Source: JANMGV01 sp037440405 (GTDB lineage Bacteria > Planctomycetota > Planctomycetia > Pirellulales > Pirellulaceae). Taken from it: DNA of 47,664 nucleotides. Positions 26,065 through 35,181 of the stretch are shown here, in pieces. Position 1 is the stretch's first letter; every line of letters starts with the position of its first letter. Under the pieces are notes generated by a model. It searched no databases. It was not told where the DNA came from and saw nothing but the letters and a program-made list of their open reading frames with translations. Both the position numbers and the translations under genes were made by a program. Where the stretch lies: assembly GCA_037440405.1 (NCBI GenBank), contig JBBIUE010000037.1, positions 1 to 47,664 of the forward strand, read 5' to 3'.

Positions 26065-27237
26065 TTAGAGGCTCTCCTCGCGAGCCAGGGCGGCAACAAC
26101 ATCGGATGGAGGAATATGTTCCTGTTCCAGCCATAACCCTTGCTCGCAACAGATTTGATATACACTGCGCTCTGCGTCCCGAAGGAAGTCGACTAGATCG
26201 AGGTTCATCGGTCGACGGCGCGATAGAGGTTTGGGGCATACGAGAGCGGCATGATGTCGCCATGTTTCTTCGTTCATCAATAAGCTCTGCGCTTGAGGTA
26301 AACTGCGACGAAGTCGTGCCAAGATTTCAAATCCCTCCGCATCCATGTCACCCCAATACCACAGGCGTTGCGATCTCAGCCATTCAATCTCGAAAAGTCG
26401 ATTGACACCCGCCCCAAGGCCTCCCAAAGCAATGCCTTGTCGCCATGAGGGAAGGGTCAATAGGTTGACCTTATTCTCGACGATCAAGACGCGAACATCG
26501 CGAACTGGTATTTGAGATATCTGTCGGGGATCGAGCGACACTTCGGAGAACGGAATCGATAGCTCCCGTTGCAACTGATCGTCGAGAATCCGAATCAACA
26601 CATGTTCTCGCGCTTGGCGGAATCCGTAACGCTGTTCAAAATGGGTCGGATCGCAATCCAAATCGATCGCATGCTGCGGGAGCAGGAGTTCCCACCAGCC
26701 GCTGAGCAGCTGCCGGTACTTTTGAACCAGTTTTGTGGGAACGGGAACTGGCAGTTCGCGTACAAAGCAGCCGGGGCGCGGATGAGCCAGCACGTACTCC
26801 GTGACTTGAATCAAGTCGGGCAAGGCCTCAACTTCCAGCAGCTTGCGCCAATGTGTTTCAATCCATGGCTTTAGTGCTGGGAGCCTTTCCCGCAACGCAT
26901 GTACCGACCGGCGAAGTTTCTGGAACTCCGATTTCTTTTGGCAAAGCGCGATCAGGTCGTCGAACGAATCGATCACGATGGCCGATGGGAACTGATTCGC
27001 TCCATGCGTTCGTGAGCGAATGTACTCCCATTCAACGCGATAGCCACTTTCGACTTGTTCTTTGGACTTGGATCGTAACTCCTCCACCTGCCGGATGGTC
27101 TCACTGATCGAGGCAGCCGGTTCGAGATTGCACGGCATGCGATAGGGGAAAAGATCGTTCGATTCCGACAGCCAATGCGCGACGGCACGTGGATAGAATC
27201 GCAGAGCTTTGGCACGGATTTGATCGGGGGAGATCAC
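26065..27237 (-). CDS. jetD: Wadjet subunit JetD (TOPRIM-fold nuclease)
   Basis: JetD is the nuclease of the Wadjet plasmid-defence machine, which cuts circular DNA after loop extrusion by JetABC. The 390-residue protein has an N-terminal DUF3322-like part and a C-terminal DUF2220/TOPRIM domain. VLIVENKVNLL supplies Glu254, and LWYWGDMDAEGFEIL supplies Asp297 and Asp299. The acidic cluster EQEHIP is near the end. These metal-binding residues look intact, so it should be active. It begins with GTG, overlapping the jetC stop by 4 nt (GTGA). Confidence 0.95.
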   Translation of the reverse strand: MISPDQIRAKALRFYPRAVAHWLSESNDLFPYRMPCNLEPAASISETIRQVEELRSKSKEQVESGYRVEWEYIRSRTHGANQFPSAIVIDSFDDLIALCQKKSEFQKLRRSVHALRERLPALKPWIETHWRKLLEVEALPDLIQVTEYVLAHPRPGCFVRELPVPVPTKLVQKYRQLLSGWWELLLPQHAIDLDCDPTHFEQRYGFRQAREHVLIRILDDQLQRELSIPFSEVSLDPRQISQIPVRDVRVLIVENKVNLLTLPSWRQGIALGGLGAGVNRLFEIEWLRSQRLWYWGDMDAEGFEILARLRRSLPQAQSLLMNEETWRHHAALVCPKPLSRRRPMNLDLVDFLRDAERSVYQICCEQGLWLEQEHIPPSDVVAALAREESL

Positions 27238-30200
27238 GATTGTTCGAGGGCATCGCGAAGTTGTTCAGCGGAAATGGTCAGCAGCGAACTGCGTTGCGTT
27301 TCGCGGTCCTTGACAACCTGAATGTACGTTCCCACGTACGGTTCGGTGACGCGAACCTTCGCGTCAAGCGGCGCGACAATCAACAATTGCAAACCGAACT
27401 GTTCGAATAAATCCATCGCATACTCCGCATGATGGTCGTCGCTCCGCGAGAACATTTCGTCAACCATCACGAAATGAAAACGATCGTCGTTGTCGGAATC
27501 GGGATCCAGGTCGTACTGAAAGGCAATCGCCGCGACCAGGACTAAGAACGCCAACTTTCCTTTTTCACCGCCCGATTGACCGGCGCCACCGTCATAGTAA
27601 CTGCGCGGCTCTTGGGTCGATCGCACGAATTCGCTCGCGGCAAAATTGAACCAGTTTCGAACGTCAGCGACTTTTTCCAGCCAACGATGATTGCTGCCGT
27701 CTCTCAATCGGGCCACGAGCTTTTCAATTCGCAGGAACGTCGCTTCATTCGCTTCCGGAGTGCCGTCCAGCGTTCCACTCAAGCAGGCCGACAACTCGCG
27801 ACGAAAATCTTGAATCTCGCGATCGTGGACGTCGGTTGCTTCCAGCCGCATAAAGGTCCCTGGTTTCCATTCCAGCCGTTCCAACGCTCCGTTGAGTTGA
27901 AGAATCTTGTCGCGGATCTCCTGCCGATCATTCTCCAAGCTGCTATTCAATAAGCCGACTTCATGGAGGACCTTCTCGTTGAGGCGATTCTTGAATCGTT
28001 CTTCGTACTTCGGCAGATCATCGCGGACGATGCGATCGTGCAGTGCCAGAAAGCTGTTGATGGAGTCCAGGTCGGCATCCAGGTCAGAATATTCTTCTTG
28101 AAAATTGCGCAGGAATCGCCCCATGCCTTTGACGATTTCGTCAACCATCGGTTTTAGTCGCTGCGTCATGTCATCGATATTTTTGCGGAGAGCATGCTCG
28201 ATTTTCGAACGTAGCGTTCCAAGATTTTCGAGGGTCAATTTCTCCTTGCATCGTGAGGCCAGTTCTTCAAAGCGAGTCCGATGAAGCTCCCACGTTCCGT
28301 CCGCCTCCGCTTGAGCAAGGATCTTGAGATCGTTTTCGAGCAGACGCCGACCTTGACTCAACTCCATATTCAGTTCCTTTCGGCGTTCGATGGTTTGATC
28401 CCGATCGAGCTGATATCCCGCCGCTTCCGCACGCAGGTTCTGCACCTTTGTTCGCAGTTCTTTGACGATGTCGTTGGACTCCTCCAAGCGTTGTTTTTCC
28501 AAACGCAATTGCGTTGCCTCGAACTCATGGCGATCGGCATCGATCTGGTCAAAATCTTCGACACGAGCTAGTTGGCCAAGGACTTCGATCGCTTGCGTAT
28601 CGCGGTCGATCATTTTCACCAGCCGATCATCGCGCTCTTGCAGTTGTTCGATCGATCGCTGTAATTCTCGCAGTGAGTCGCGGAGGGCCGATTGTTTCTC
28701 GCGATTGTCCCAGCCAAGGACAAAGTATTTGCGCTCGTGGCCGAGAGAACGGTCGTCCTTTTCGTGCCGCGTTACGTTACTCCGGATATGGCGATTCCGC
28801 GTCATAGCCTTGCCGCTTGCACGTTTGAATTCCTCGATGCTGTCGCATGCTTGAAAATCGAAACGCTCCCGTATCTCAGCCTTGACCCAATCGATCAACA
28901 AGTGCGGTCGATATTGCAGCATGGCCGAGAGACTCGGTCCAGCGGAGACTACTGCGTTCGACTCCCATCGGCTAGGGACTCGCAAATAGACAAGCTTCTG
29001 TCCCACCCCTCGTTGGTCGGTCAATGCGGTCGCGTCGATGTACCCTGCCACTTTCGAATAGAAATGTTCGGTGACCAACAGACTTCGGGCAAATCCATGC
29101 AATACCTGCTCGATCGAAGCTTGCCATGAACGGCAGTCATCTCGCACATCCAGAAGTTCCGCCGCGAAGGGGAGATCGCTGGGAGCGATGTTCAGGTCGC
29201 GGCAGATCCCATCTCGAAGTGAAATCAAGGATTCGGGGAGATTGCCCTTTCTTCGTTCAAGAGACCGCAGTTCTTGTTCTTCGTCTGAGAATTGCTGCTT
29301 GAGCCGACCGATTTCATATTGCAGTTTGTTGCTCTCGACGCGATGCTCATCGCGCTGTTGCAGAAGTGCCTGCTTGCGAACGACCAGTTGTTCGCGCACT
29401 TTATGGAATTGCTCCGGCGATGTGACTTCAATACGAATGCCCGCGACCTTCAAATTCGCCACGAATTGATTTCGAATCTCTCGCTTGGTTGCGGCCATTT
29501 GGTCCTGGTGACGGATCAACTCCGGAAGCTGACGCAATCGATCACCACCGGCGTGTTCGATTTCTGCCTCTAGCCGCATGATGTTGGTGCGAAGTTCTTC
29601 AAGTCGCTCATCGAGTCGTAGGAGCTCCTCTTGAAGAAATCGAATCTGCTGATCCCATTTCTGACAGTACGGTTCTAGCAACATCCGGCGTTCGTTCGCG
29701 AAATATAGGGAGAGCGCGTCGTAACGAGCCTGCTCTTCCTTCTGTTCCTCCAATTTCTCCCGATACTTGTGGCTGGCTTGGACCACGGGTCGAAGCAATT
29801 CATCTTGCCGCCGAGCTTTTACGAGAAAAGCGTGGGCCTCGCTCAGTTCTTGAAAGTGAGCAAGAAGCTTCGAAACTCGCTCGTTCCACGGTTGCTTTTC
29901 CAGCATGTGCTGTCGGATGAACACATCCAGTCGCTGCACGTCCTTGACAGCCACGGTCTGATTGAAAATATCCATGGCTTTGGATCGCATCGAGGTCTTG
30001 CGCTGCCACCAGTTGAAATACTGGCTGTAACTGGTCGTGGTCTCAAAACCTCGTTCCCTTAATTGCTTGGCAAGCGTCGAGCCGGATGTCAAATTTCCCA
30101 GGTCGGCAACGATGCTCCGTTCGCCTTCACAGTAAGCGTAGACTCGTTCCACCGACGAATCGCTGTTGAGGTAGAGGACTTGGCACAGCGTGAATGCCGT

Positions 30201-30647
30201 CTTCCGAGTCTGGTTGCTGAACGTTCCTAGCAAGACGGAGTACTGACCAATTCCAGAACGCATATAAATCGTTTGTGGTCGATTGTCCGAGCCTTGGGTT
30301 CGATCGTGAGCTCCCCGAATGTAACTCCGTTCGTCGCGCTCGTGCTTCCCTGCCCCTGCGGCCACGTTGTAATTGCGAGTTTGTGGCCTCACCAACAACG
30401 TGAGCAGCGCATCCACTAACGTCGATTTTCCAGAGCCGTTCTCGCCCACCAGCAAAGTTGTCTTACCGTGCAATGGTAGAGTAAAGACCGCACCATCGAA
30501 GATGCCCCAGTTATAGACTTCCAGCTTACTTAGGCGAAACCCAGGCAGAGGTTTATCGTCCATTTGGACTAAACCCGTCGACAATTCGCTTTGCAGGTCT
30601 CCCTTTTCAGGAGGCAAATTCGATTTTGGTGGGTTGACTGGATTCAT
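27234..30647 (-). CDS. jetC: Wadjet subunit JetC (MukB-like SMC ATPase)
   Basis: JetC is the SMC motor of Wadjet, which binds ATP and extrudes DNA loops. The 1137-residue protein has Walker A GENGSGKST (about 68-76), a very long coiled coil on both sides of a central hinge region, the ABC signature AGQSGGEKGK (about 1022-1031) and Walker B FVMVDE (about 1059-1064). The N-terminal LSKLEVYNWGIFDG is typical for the MukB/JetC group. It is complete, with no frame damage. It starts 83 nt after the jetB stop; jetD overlaps its end by 4 nt. Confidence 0.96.
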   Translation of the reverse strand: MNPVNPPKSNLPPEKGDLQSELSTGLVQMDDKPLPGFRLSKLEVYNWGIFDGAVFTLPLHGKTTLLVGENGSGKSTLVDALLTLLVRPQTRNYNVAAGAGKHERDERSYIRGAHDRTQGSDNRPQTIYMRSGIGQYSVLLGTFSNQTRKTAFTLCQVLYLNSDSSVERVYAYCEGERSIVADLGNLTSGSTLAKQLRERGFETTTSYSQYFNWWQRKTSMRSKAMDIFNQTVAVKDVQRLDVFIRQHMLEKQPWNERVSKLLAHFQELSEAHAFLVKARRQDELLRPVVQASHKYREKLEEQKEEQARYDALSLYFANERRMLLEPYCQKWDQQIRFLQEELLRLDERLEELRTNIMRLEAEIEHAGGDRLRQLPELIRHQDQMAATKREIRNQFVANLKVAGIRIEVTSPEQFHKVREQLVVRKQALLQQRDEHRVESNKLQYEIGRLKQQFSDEEQELRSLERRKGNLPESLISLRDGICRDLNIAPSDLPFAAELLDVRDDCRSWQASIEQVLHGFARSLLVTEHFYSKVAGYIDATALTDQRGVGQKLVYLRVPSRWESNAVVSAGPSLSAMLQYRPHLLIDWVKAEIRERFDFQACDSIEEFKRASGKAMTRNRHIRSNVTRHEKDDRSLGHERKYFVLGWDNREKQSALRDSLRELQRSIEQLQERDDRLVKMIDRDTQAIEVLGQLARVEDFDQIDADRHEFEATQLRLEKQRLEESNDIVKELRTKVQNLRAEAAGYQLDRDQTIERRKELNMELSQGRRLLENDLKILAQAEADGTWELHRTRFEELASRCKEKLTLENLGTLRSKIEHALRKNIDDMTQRLKPMVDEIVKGMGRFLRNFQEEYSDLDADLDSINSFLALHDRIVRDDLPKYEERFKNRLNEKVLHEVGLLNSSLENDRQEIRDKILQLNGALERLEWKPGTFMRLEATDVHDREIQDFRRELSACLSGTLDGTPEANEATFLRIEKLVARLRDGSNHRWLEKVADVRNWFNFAASEFVRSTQEPRSYYDGGAGQSGGEKGKLAFLVLVAAIAFQYDLDPDSDNDDRFHFVMVDEMFSRSDDHHAEYAMDLFEQFGLQLLIVAPLDAKVRVTEPYVGTYIQVVKDRETQRSSLLTISAEQLRDALEQS

Positions 30648-30730
30648 AGGCTTTGATTGGAAAGATGGCGGTCACCTGGTATTTCGATCCGATCCCAAAA
30701 CACTACACGCGCTGACGTTTCGGGCTATTC

Positions 30731-31441
30731 TTATTCACGTACAGGCTCTTTTTCTTCGCGAAGGATTGTGGTCTCTGAATGCGCATCCGAAGGAGGTTCC
30801 GTATCGAATCCCCTTCGTCGTCGAGCAACCTCTTCCAGGAGCGACTGTCGAACCATTTCCAAGTCCGATAGAGGAAGTCGAGCTTTGAGGATTCGGCGGA
30901 TTTCCCAAGAGGGCGGTTCCTTCTCGAATTGGCGAACAAACTTGAACTCTTCAAGCTTTCGAAGCTGAGCTCCAAGCAGTTTGTTCAACTTCACCTGATC
31001 CGATTCGTCAGGGAAAAAAGCCTGCCAGAGGACCAGCAGATCCGATTGCGCCACGATGCATCGGTCACTATGAACATCATGCTCTTCAAATTGGCGAAAC
31101 TCGTCGCGCAGCAGGACACATAAGAGCGTAGCTTCGTAACTGAGCGGAGTTCGGCGAAATAGCCGCGGAACCACGGGAGCATCGCTGGAGAGTTCCCCGT
31201 CTTCCAACTGACGAAGATACGCCATCCCGTCCGCATCATCGACGACCAGTGACAAATTGATTTTTGAGAAATAATCGGTGATCGAAGAAATGTTGCTTTG
31301 CAAGAGGTTCCAAAGAGCGTCACCATCATCGTGGTAGATGACACCCTGAAGCAAACGGACCGCAACCGGGCTCCATTCTGGAAGTGGACTTGCCTTGATT
31401 TCCTCGACATGAAATGGACTAATCGGTCGAGAATCGTTCAT
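30731..31441 (-). CDS. jetB: Wadjet subunit JetB (MukE-like, DUF4194)
   Basis: JetB is the winged-helix KITE subunit that links JetA and JetC in the Wadjet condensin, like MukE in MukBEF. The 236-residue protein has the expected length, winged-helix-like segments (YEATLLCVLLRDEFRQFEE; LNKLLGAQLRKLEEFKFV) and a charged tail. Its ATG overlaps the jetA stop by 4 nt (ATGA), indicating coupled translation. Assignment rests on family resemblance plus its place between jetA and jetC. Confidence 0.93.
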   Translation of the reverse strand: MNDSRPISPFHVEEIKASPLPEWSPVAVRLLQGVIYHDDGDALWNLLQSNISSITDYFSKINLSLVVDDADGMAYLRQLEDGELSSDAPVVPRLFRRTPLSYEATLLCVLLRDEFRQFEEHDVHSDRCIVAQSDLLVLWQAFFPDESDQVKLNKLLGAQLRKLEEFKFVRQFEKEPPSWEIRRILKARLPLSDLEMVRQSLLEEVARRRRGFDTEPPSDAHSETTILREEKEPVRE

Positions 31442-32946
31442 TTTGCTTTCCGTGTTGTTGTTCGACGCGAAGCGTGGGGGAGATACAAGACGCGAGGGAC
31501 TGTTAATTGCAAGAGCGTAGGAGAATCTTGAGCGCGCCGGAGTCGAATGAGTTCGCTTTGAGTGAGGTCGATCTGATGCCCGTCGTCGGAAGCGATCTGC
31601 AAGTAACCCAGGACGTCAATCACGCTGGAAATGGGATGGGCTGCGGATAGGTCCGATAAGGATTTGGGACCATCTAGGGTGAACTCGTGAATCTGATTGC
31701 GTAGCTTGCGGTAGTCCAGCCGATGCATTTTGGCAAGCGTTGCGGCCAGCTGCATCCAATTCGATGGATCGCTCTCGTGCGCCACCAACTGCGTCGATCC
31801 AAATTCTGAATCAGGTGTCCAGAATGGTCTAGTTAATGGCGAGCCGATCTCGGCCTGCGTATCGATCTCAATGATGGTCCCACTCGGTGGATTCGAACGC
31901 AACTCCAATGCGGCGGCCCGAATGTCGCGAAGAACATTGGCCAGACGCACGCGATGCTCCGTCGACTGCGCGTCTAACAAACGCCGCAGGGTTGCCGATA
32001 GTCGTTGGGTCGTTCGCATGACTTTGTCGGCTTCGGCCAGCAACGCGGAAATCATTTTGCGCAGCCTTGCCAGTGAGTCTTGCTGATCCGCGAGTGCTTC
32101 CAGACGATGGATCTCTTCAATGTTTTTTCGCAAAGCTTGCTGTTGAGCAGGTGACAGGAGAAAACGTACGAACGCGAAAAAACTCACCCCTTCATCCTGT
32201 TGCTTCAGCAAATCTTCGGAATCGAGCGCGAAGCCAAGGATGGTCCCACGCGACTCACTGCCCGTCACGCGTAGTTTGTGGACGTCTCGAGCGATGATTT
32301 GAAACCGCTCTTCGACCGCACGAAAATCGGATTGCAATTCCTTCAGCAAGTTCATGGCGGTCTGGAACCGTTCGCGTAATTGAGGCGGGCGAAGGACTTG
32401 GATGGCCTTGCCCCCCTCGGTCGCTTTGATTTCTTCCTCCAGTTTTCGTTGTTCCTCGCGCAGGTAGTCGAGCCGCCGTTGTGGATCGGCTGTTGCGCCT
32501 CGCACAATCGCGTCGAGAGTCTCGATAATGAGCCGCAAGCGACTCTCGGTTCCCACCAAGGTTTGACGCTTGGCGATGGCCGAATCAACGAACTGAATCG
32601 CTTCCTCAGCGTGAGCAGTAAGCTGATACTGAGGCTCGGTCGAATTCGCTTCGACGAATCGTTTCAACCAGCCCGCCTCAGCCCACTGAGCGATATAGCG
32701 CTCTGCTGGCCCAACCATCACCTCCGGTTCAGTTTCATGGAGTTCTTCCAAGTAGCTCGTGAGCCGAGCTCGCAATTCCGACTGCCCCAACGAGATAGCA
32801 TTGCCGGATTTGAAGCTCTCCTGCAAGAACTCCAGCACATAAGGTGCAGAGTCGGAGCGAAGCAACTTAGCCGAAGGCGATCCTTCAAAAAAAGTCCGCA
32901 ATTCCTCGCGTCGCACCACCGAATAGTTCCCGTTCAGCAAAATCAT
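31438..32946 (-). CDS. jetA: Wadjet subunit JetA (MukF-like kleisin, DUF3375)
   Basis: JetA is the kleisin that bridges the JetC heads, like MukF. The 502-residue protein starts with a winged-helix region (FFEGSPSAKLLRSDSAPYVLEFL), continues with long helical segments (about 120-360), and ends with a domain containing LSDLSAAHPISSVIDVLGYL. Length and order fit a type I-like Wadjet. It is the first gene of the operon and is followed by jetB with a 4-nt overlap. No clear promoter was found upstream. Confidence 0.93.
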   Translation of the reverse strand: MILLNGNYSVVRREELRTFFEGSPSAKLLRSDSAPYVLEFLQESFKSGNAISLGQSELRARLTSYLEELHETEPEVMVGPAERYIAQWAEAGWLKRFVEANSTEPQYQLTAHAEEAIQFVDSAIAKRQTLVGTESRLRLIIETLDAIVRGATADPQRRLDYLREEQRKLEEEIKATEGGKAIQVLRPPQLRERFQTAMNLLKELQSDFRAVEERFQIIARDVHKLRVTGSESRGTILGFALDSEDLLKQQDEGVSFFAFVRFLLSPAQQQALRKNIEEIHRLEALADQQDSLARLRKMISALLAEADKVMRTTQRLSATLRRLLDAQSTEHRVRLANVLRDIRAAALELRSNPPSGTIIEIDTQAEIGSPLTRPFWTPDSEFGSTQLVAHESDPSNWMQLAATLAKMHRLDYRKLRNQIHEFTLDGPKSLSDLSAAHPISSVIDVLGYLQIASDDGHQIDLTQSELIRLRRAQDSPTLLQLTVPRVLYLPHASRRTTTRKAK

Positions 32947-33162
32947 ATTGTGTGAGTTCGTCGCTGCCTTTGAAGGAATTCATTCTAAAAAACCCATGGT
33001 GACACGTTTGGTCCAGTATTCAAGGATTTTTCGCATGGATGGATAAATTTTTGTAACGGCAAATCAACGGTGATCGATTTCCGTTCGTCTCGTTGAATTC
33101 GCCCAGGTTGGACCGTCTGTCAAAGGATTACGGATTTGCCATCGATGGACATCCTGTGGTGC

Positions 33163-33186
33163 TTAGCCTTCGGCTGACGGTTAAAC
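33163..33186 (-). repeat. Second copy of the dispersed intergenic repeat
   Basis: The reverse complement of 33171-33186, GTTTAACCGTCAGCCG, is identical to 147-162. Three of the next five bases also agree (AAGGC here against CAGGC there, allowing one difference). The opposite orientation and non-coding location fit a dispersed repeat family. Confidence 0.65.
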
Positions 33187-33371
33187 GCACTACCCTTCCA
33201 TGAAGCGGGCAATACCAGCCCGAAGCATCAGCGCGACAATCCGCTCTGCAGGAAAAGCACTTCTGCTAGCCAACCTGACTTGATTTCTTCGAGCAGCATC
33301 GGCATTCAGCATGAGCAAGGCTTGTCAACCAAAGTCTCGCTGTCGTTGACGAAACGATCTTGTCCAAAAGC

Positions 33372-33414
33372 GGCACGAAGCGGTCTTGCTAGCAAGCAGA
33401 GACCGCCTCGTGCC
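33372..33414. repeat. Long stem-loop with internal palindrome
   Basis: Arms of 15 bp (33372-33386 and 33400-33414) match at 14 positions, with the last forming a wobble on one strand. The 13-nt loop includes most of a perfect 12-bp palindrome, CTTGCTAGCAAG (33385-33396). It may be a terminator, a protein-binding site between the divergent operons, or a mobile-repeat remnant. Confidence 0.6.
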
Positions 33415-33726
33415 AATCCCCCCCGGGATTGTTTTGTTTGCCTTGAGATAGGCAATTGACGAGGTTTGAAGGGTCCAGGCCAACTGGGATGAATGATAGC
33501 CTTAAGGATTCTTTGAAAATCACCTGGACTCCACAACGTATCGGACGCAACAATCCTCCTGCTTGGTAAAAGAACGCCAACATGGCAACCTCAACGCAAG
33601 CGTTACAGCTTGCCTGATTCCGTCAGGTTTGGGATCAAACCGAGTCGATAGGAGATGTGAGCGGCGTCACTTCAGAGCTGGCAGTGGTTTTGAAGTCAAT
33701 GTCGCTCCAGATGCGTAAGGATACCG

Positions 33727-35181
33727 ATGGTGCTCAAAGATTTAATGCGTGGTCGCGTTTCGAACTTTTCGATGCCGGTTGGGCCTCCGGTCGTCGTTGG
33801 GGCGGCGCTTTCGTGTGGGTTTTACTTGTCGATCTTCTTTGGCCTGCTCGATCAACCTCTGATTCGCCGCTATTGTTTGGGGCATCCGGTCGCTATGTTG
33901 ACCGTGACGATGTTCTTTATGTCGGTTTCGGCACTGCTCATGAAGTACTGGTTGGCACTTCGGCAGTGGAGTTTGACAAGTGAAGCTGGAACTCGTTTAG
34001 CTGCGATCATTCAATCGACACAAACCATTCACGCCAAGCGAACCGAAGATCAGCGAACCCATTATGGTGACTCCCCTGATAGGCTGTACGAGGAAGCGGC
34101 AGCCATTCGTGGACAACCAGCGGAATGGCTGCATGCGATCTGGCAGATGGAGCCCACCAGGGTTGTTCAAAGTTGGTTTGGGTTCCGGTTGCTGGAACTC
34201 CTCGGTCGGCAAGTAAAACGAGGTGATGCCTCGCGACTAGATGAAGATCTTCGCGAGCTTTCTGAGAAGGACGCGGACTCCCAGCACGAGAGCTACGGGA
34301 TTGTTCGCATCATGACTTGGGCCATGCCGATGCTCGGCTTTTTGGGAACGGTGATCGGCATTTCGACCACACTCGGTCGGATGGACACCAAGCAGCTAGC
34401 AACCGGCTCGCAAGAAGCAATGAATAGCATGACCGCTGGTTTGTATGTCGCGTTTGACACGACGGCAGTGGCTTTGGTGCTGACCATCGTCACCATGTTC
34501 TTGCAGTTCACGGTGACTCGAATCGAACAAGGGCTGCTGCGTCAGATGGATGCAGCGATCAGTAGCCATCTTGTCGGCTGGCTAGCGAATTCGCAGGCCG
34601 TCACGCCAAGCAAGATGGAAGACTTACTGGCTCAGATGACGACCAGCCTGAAGGGAGCTTTCGAGTCGTTGTTGCTACAACAAGCGAAATTATGGAGCAA
34701 CACAATCGCTCAAGCCAACGACCGTTGGCAAGCCGTTTCATCCGAAGGTGCAGCCATCATTCGCGAGCAGCTTCTATCCGCAATCGCGGAATCCTTGGAA
34801 TCGCAGAATCGCTATTTGGAACAATTGCAATCGGCGGGAGCCGCTCAGTTGGAAGCTCGATGTCAACAATGGCAAACAAGTTTTTCCGAGCAGTCGCGAG
34901 TATTGCACACGCAGCAGCGCGAATTGGCGGCCCAGACGGTCCTGTTAAAGGAATGGATTGAAAAGGGCCACACATTCGAAAAACTCGACCAGACCCTGGA
35001 GCAGAACTTAAAACGCCTCACCGATGTCGATCGCTTTTATGAAGCGGCGATGTGCATGACCGAGGCAGTGGCATTCCTCGGTACACAACTCGAACGAAGC
35101 GGTGTGCTTCGCCATCCAGTCAAACCGGCGACGCCCGATGGCACGTCGGCGACGCCCACGGTTCGAAGGCGTGCGGCATGA
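33727..35181 (+). CDS. MotA/TolQ/ExbB-family proton channel with long C-terminal tail
   Basis: This 484-residue protein has four predicted membrane helices (about 19-41, 53-76, 194-216, 238-264) with a cytoplasmic domain between the second and third. PMLGFLGTVIGI (Thr208) and GLYVAFDTTAVAL (Thr246) match the two pore-lining helices of TolQ/ExbB, which form a pentameric stator driven by proton flow. A tail of about 220 residues, Gln/Glu/Leu-rich and probably coiled, follows inside the cell. TolQ and ExbB lack this; it recalls ZorA of Zorya, but without sequence identity I can claim. The ATG has AAGG 6 nt upstream. The stop overlaps the next gene by 4 nt. Confidence 0.85.
   Translation: MVLKDLMRGRVSNFSMPVGPPVVVGAALSCGFYLSIFFGLLDQPLIRRYCLGHPVAMLTVTMFFMSVSALLMKYWLALRQWSLTSEAGTRLAAIIQSTQTIHAKRTEDQRTHYGDSPDRLYEEAAAIRGQPAEWLHAIWQMEPTRVVQSWFGFRLLELLGRQVKRGDASRLDEDLRELSEKDADSQHESYGIVRIMTWAMPMLGFLGTVIGISTTLGRMDTKQLATGSQEAMNSMTAGLYVAFDTTAVALVLTIVTMFLQFTVTRIEQGLLRQMDAAISSHLVGWLANSQAVTPSKMEDLLAQMTTSLKGAFESLLLQQAKLWSNTIAQANDRWQAVSSEGAAIIREQLLSAIAESLESQNRYLEQLQSAGAAQLEARCQQWQTSFSEQSRVLHTQQRELAAQTVLLKEWIEKGHTFEKLDQTLEQNLKRLTDVDRFYEAAMCMTEAVAFLGTQLERSGVLRHPVKPATPDGTSATPTVRRRAA

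Larger units (their letters stand above)
32947..33726. other. Gene-free region between divergent jetA and MotA-like gene
   Basis: These 780 bp lie between two divergent operons and must hold both promoters, though I found no convincing -35/-10 pair. It contains one copy of the dispersed repeat (33163-33186), a palindrome CCATCGATGG (33139-33148) and a strong hairpin (33372-33414). No open frame looks like protein. Confidence 0.55.
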
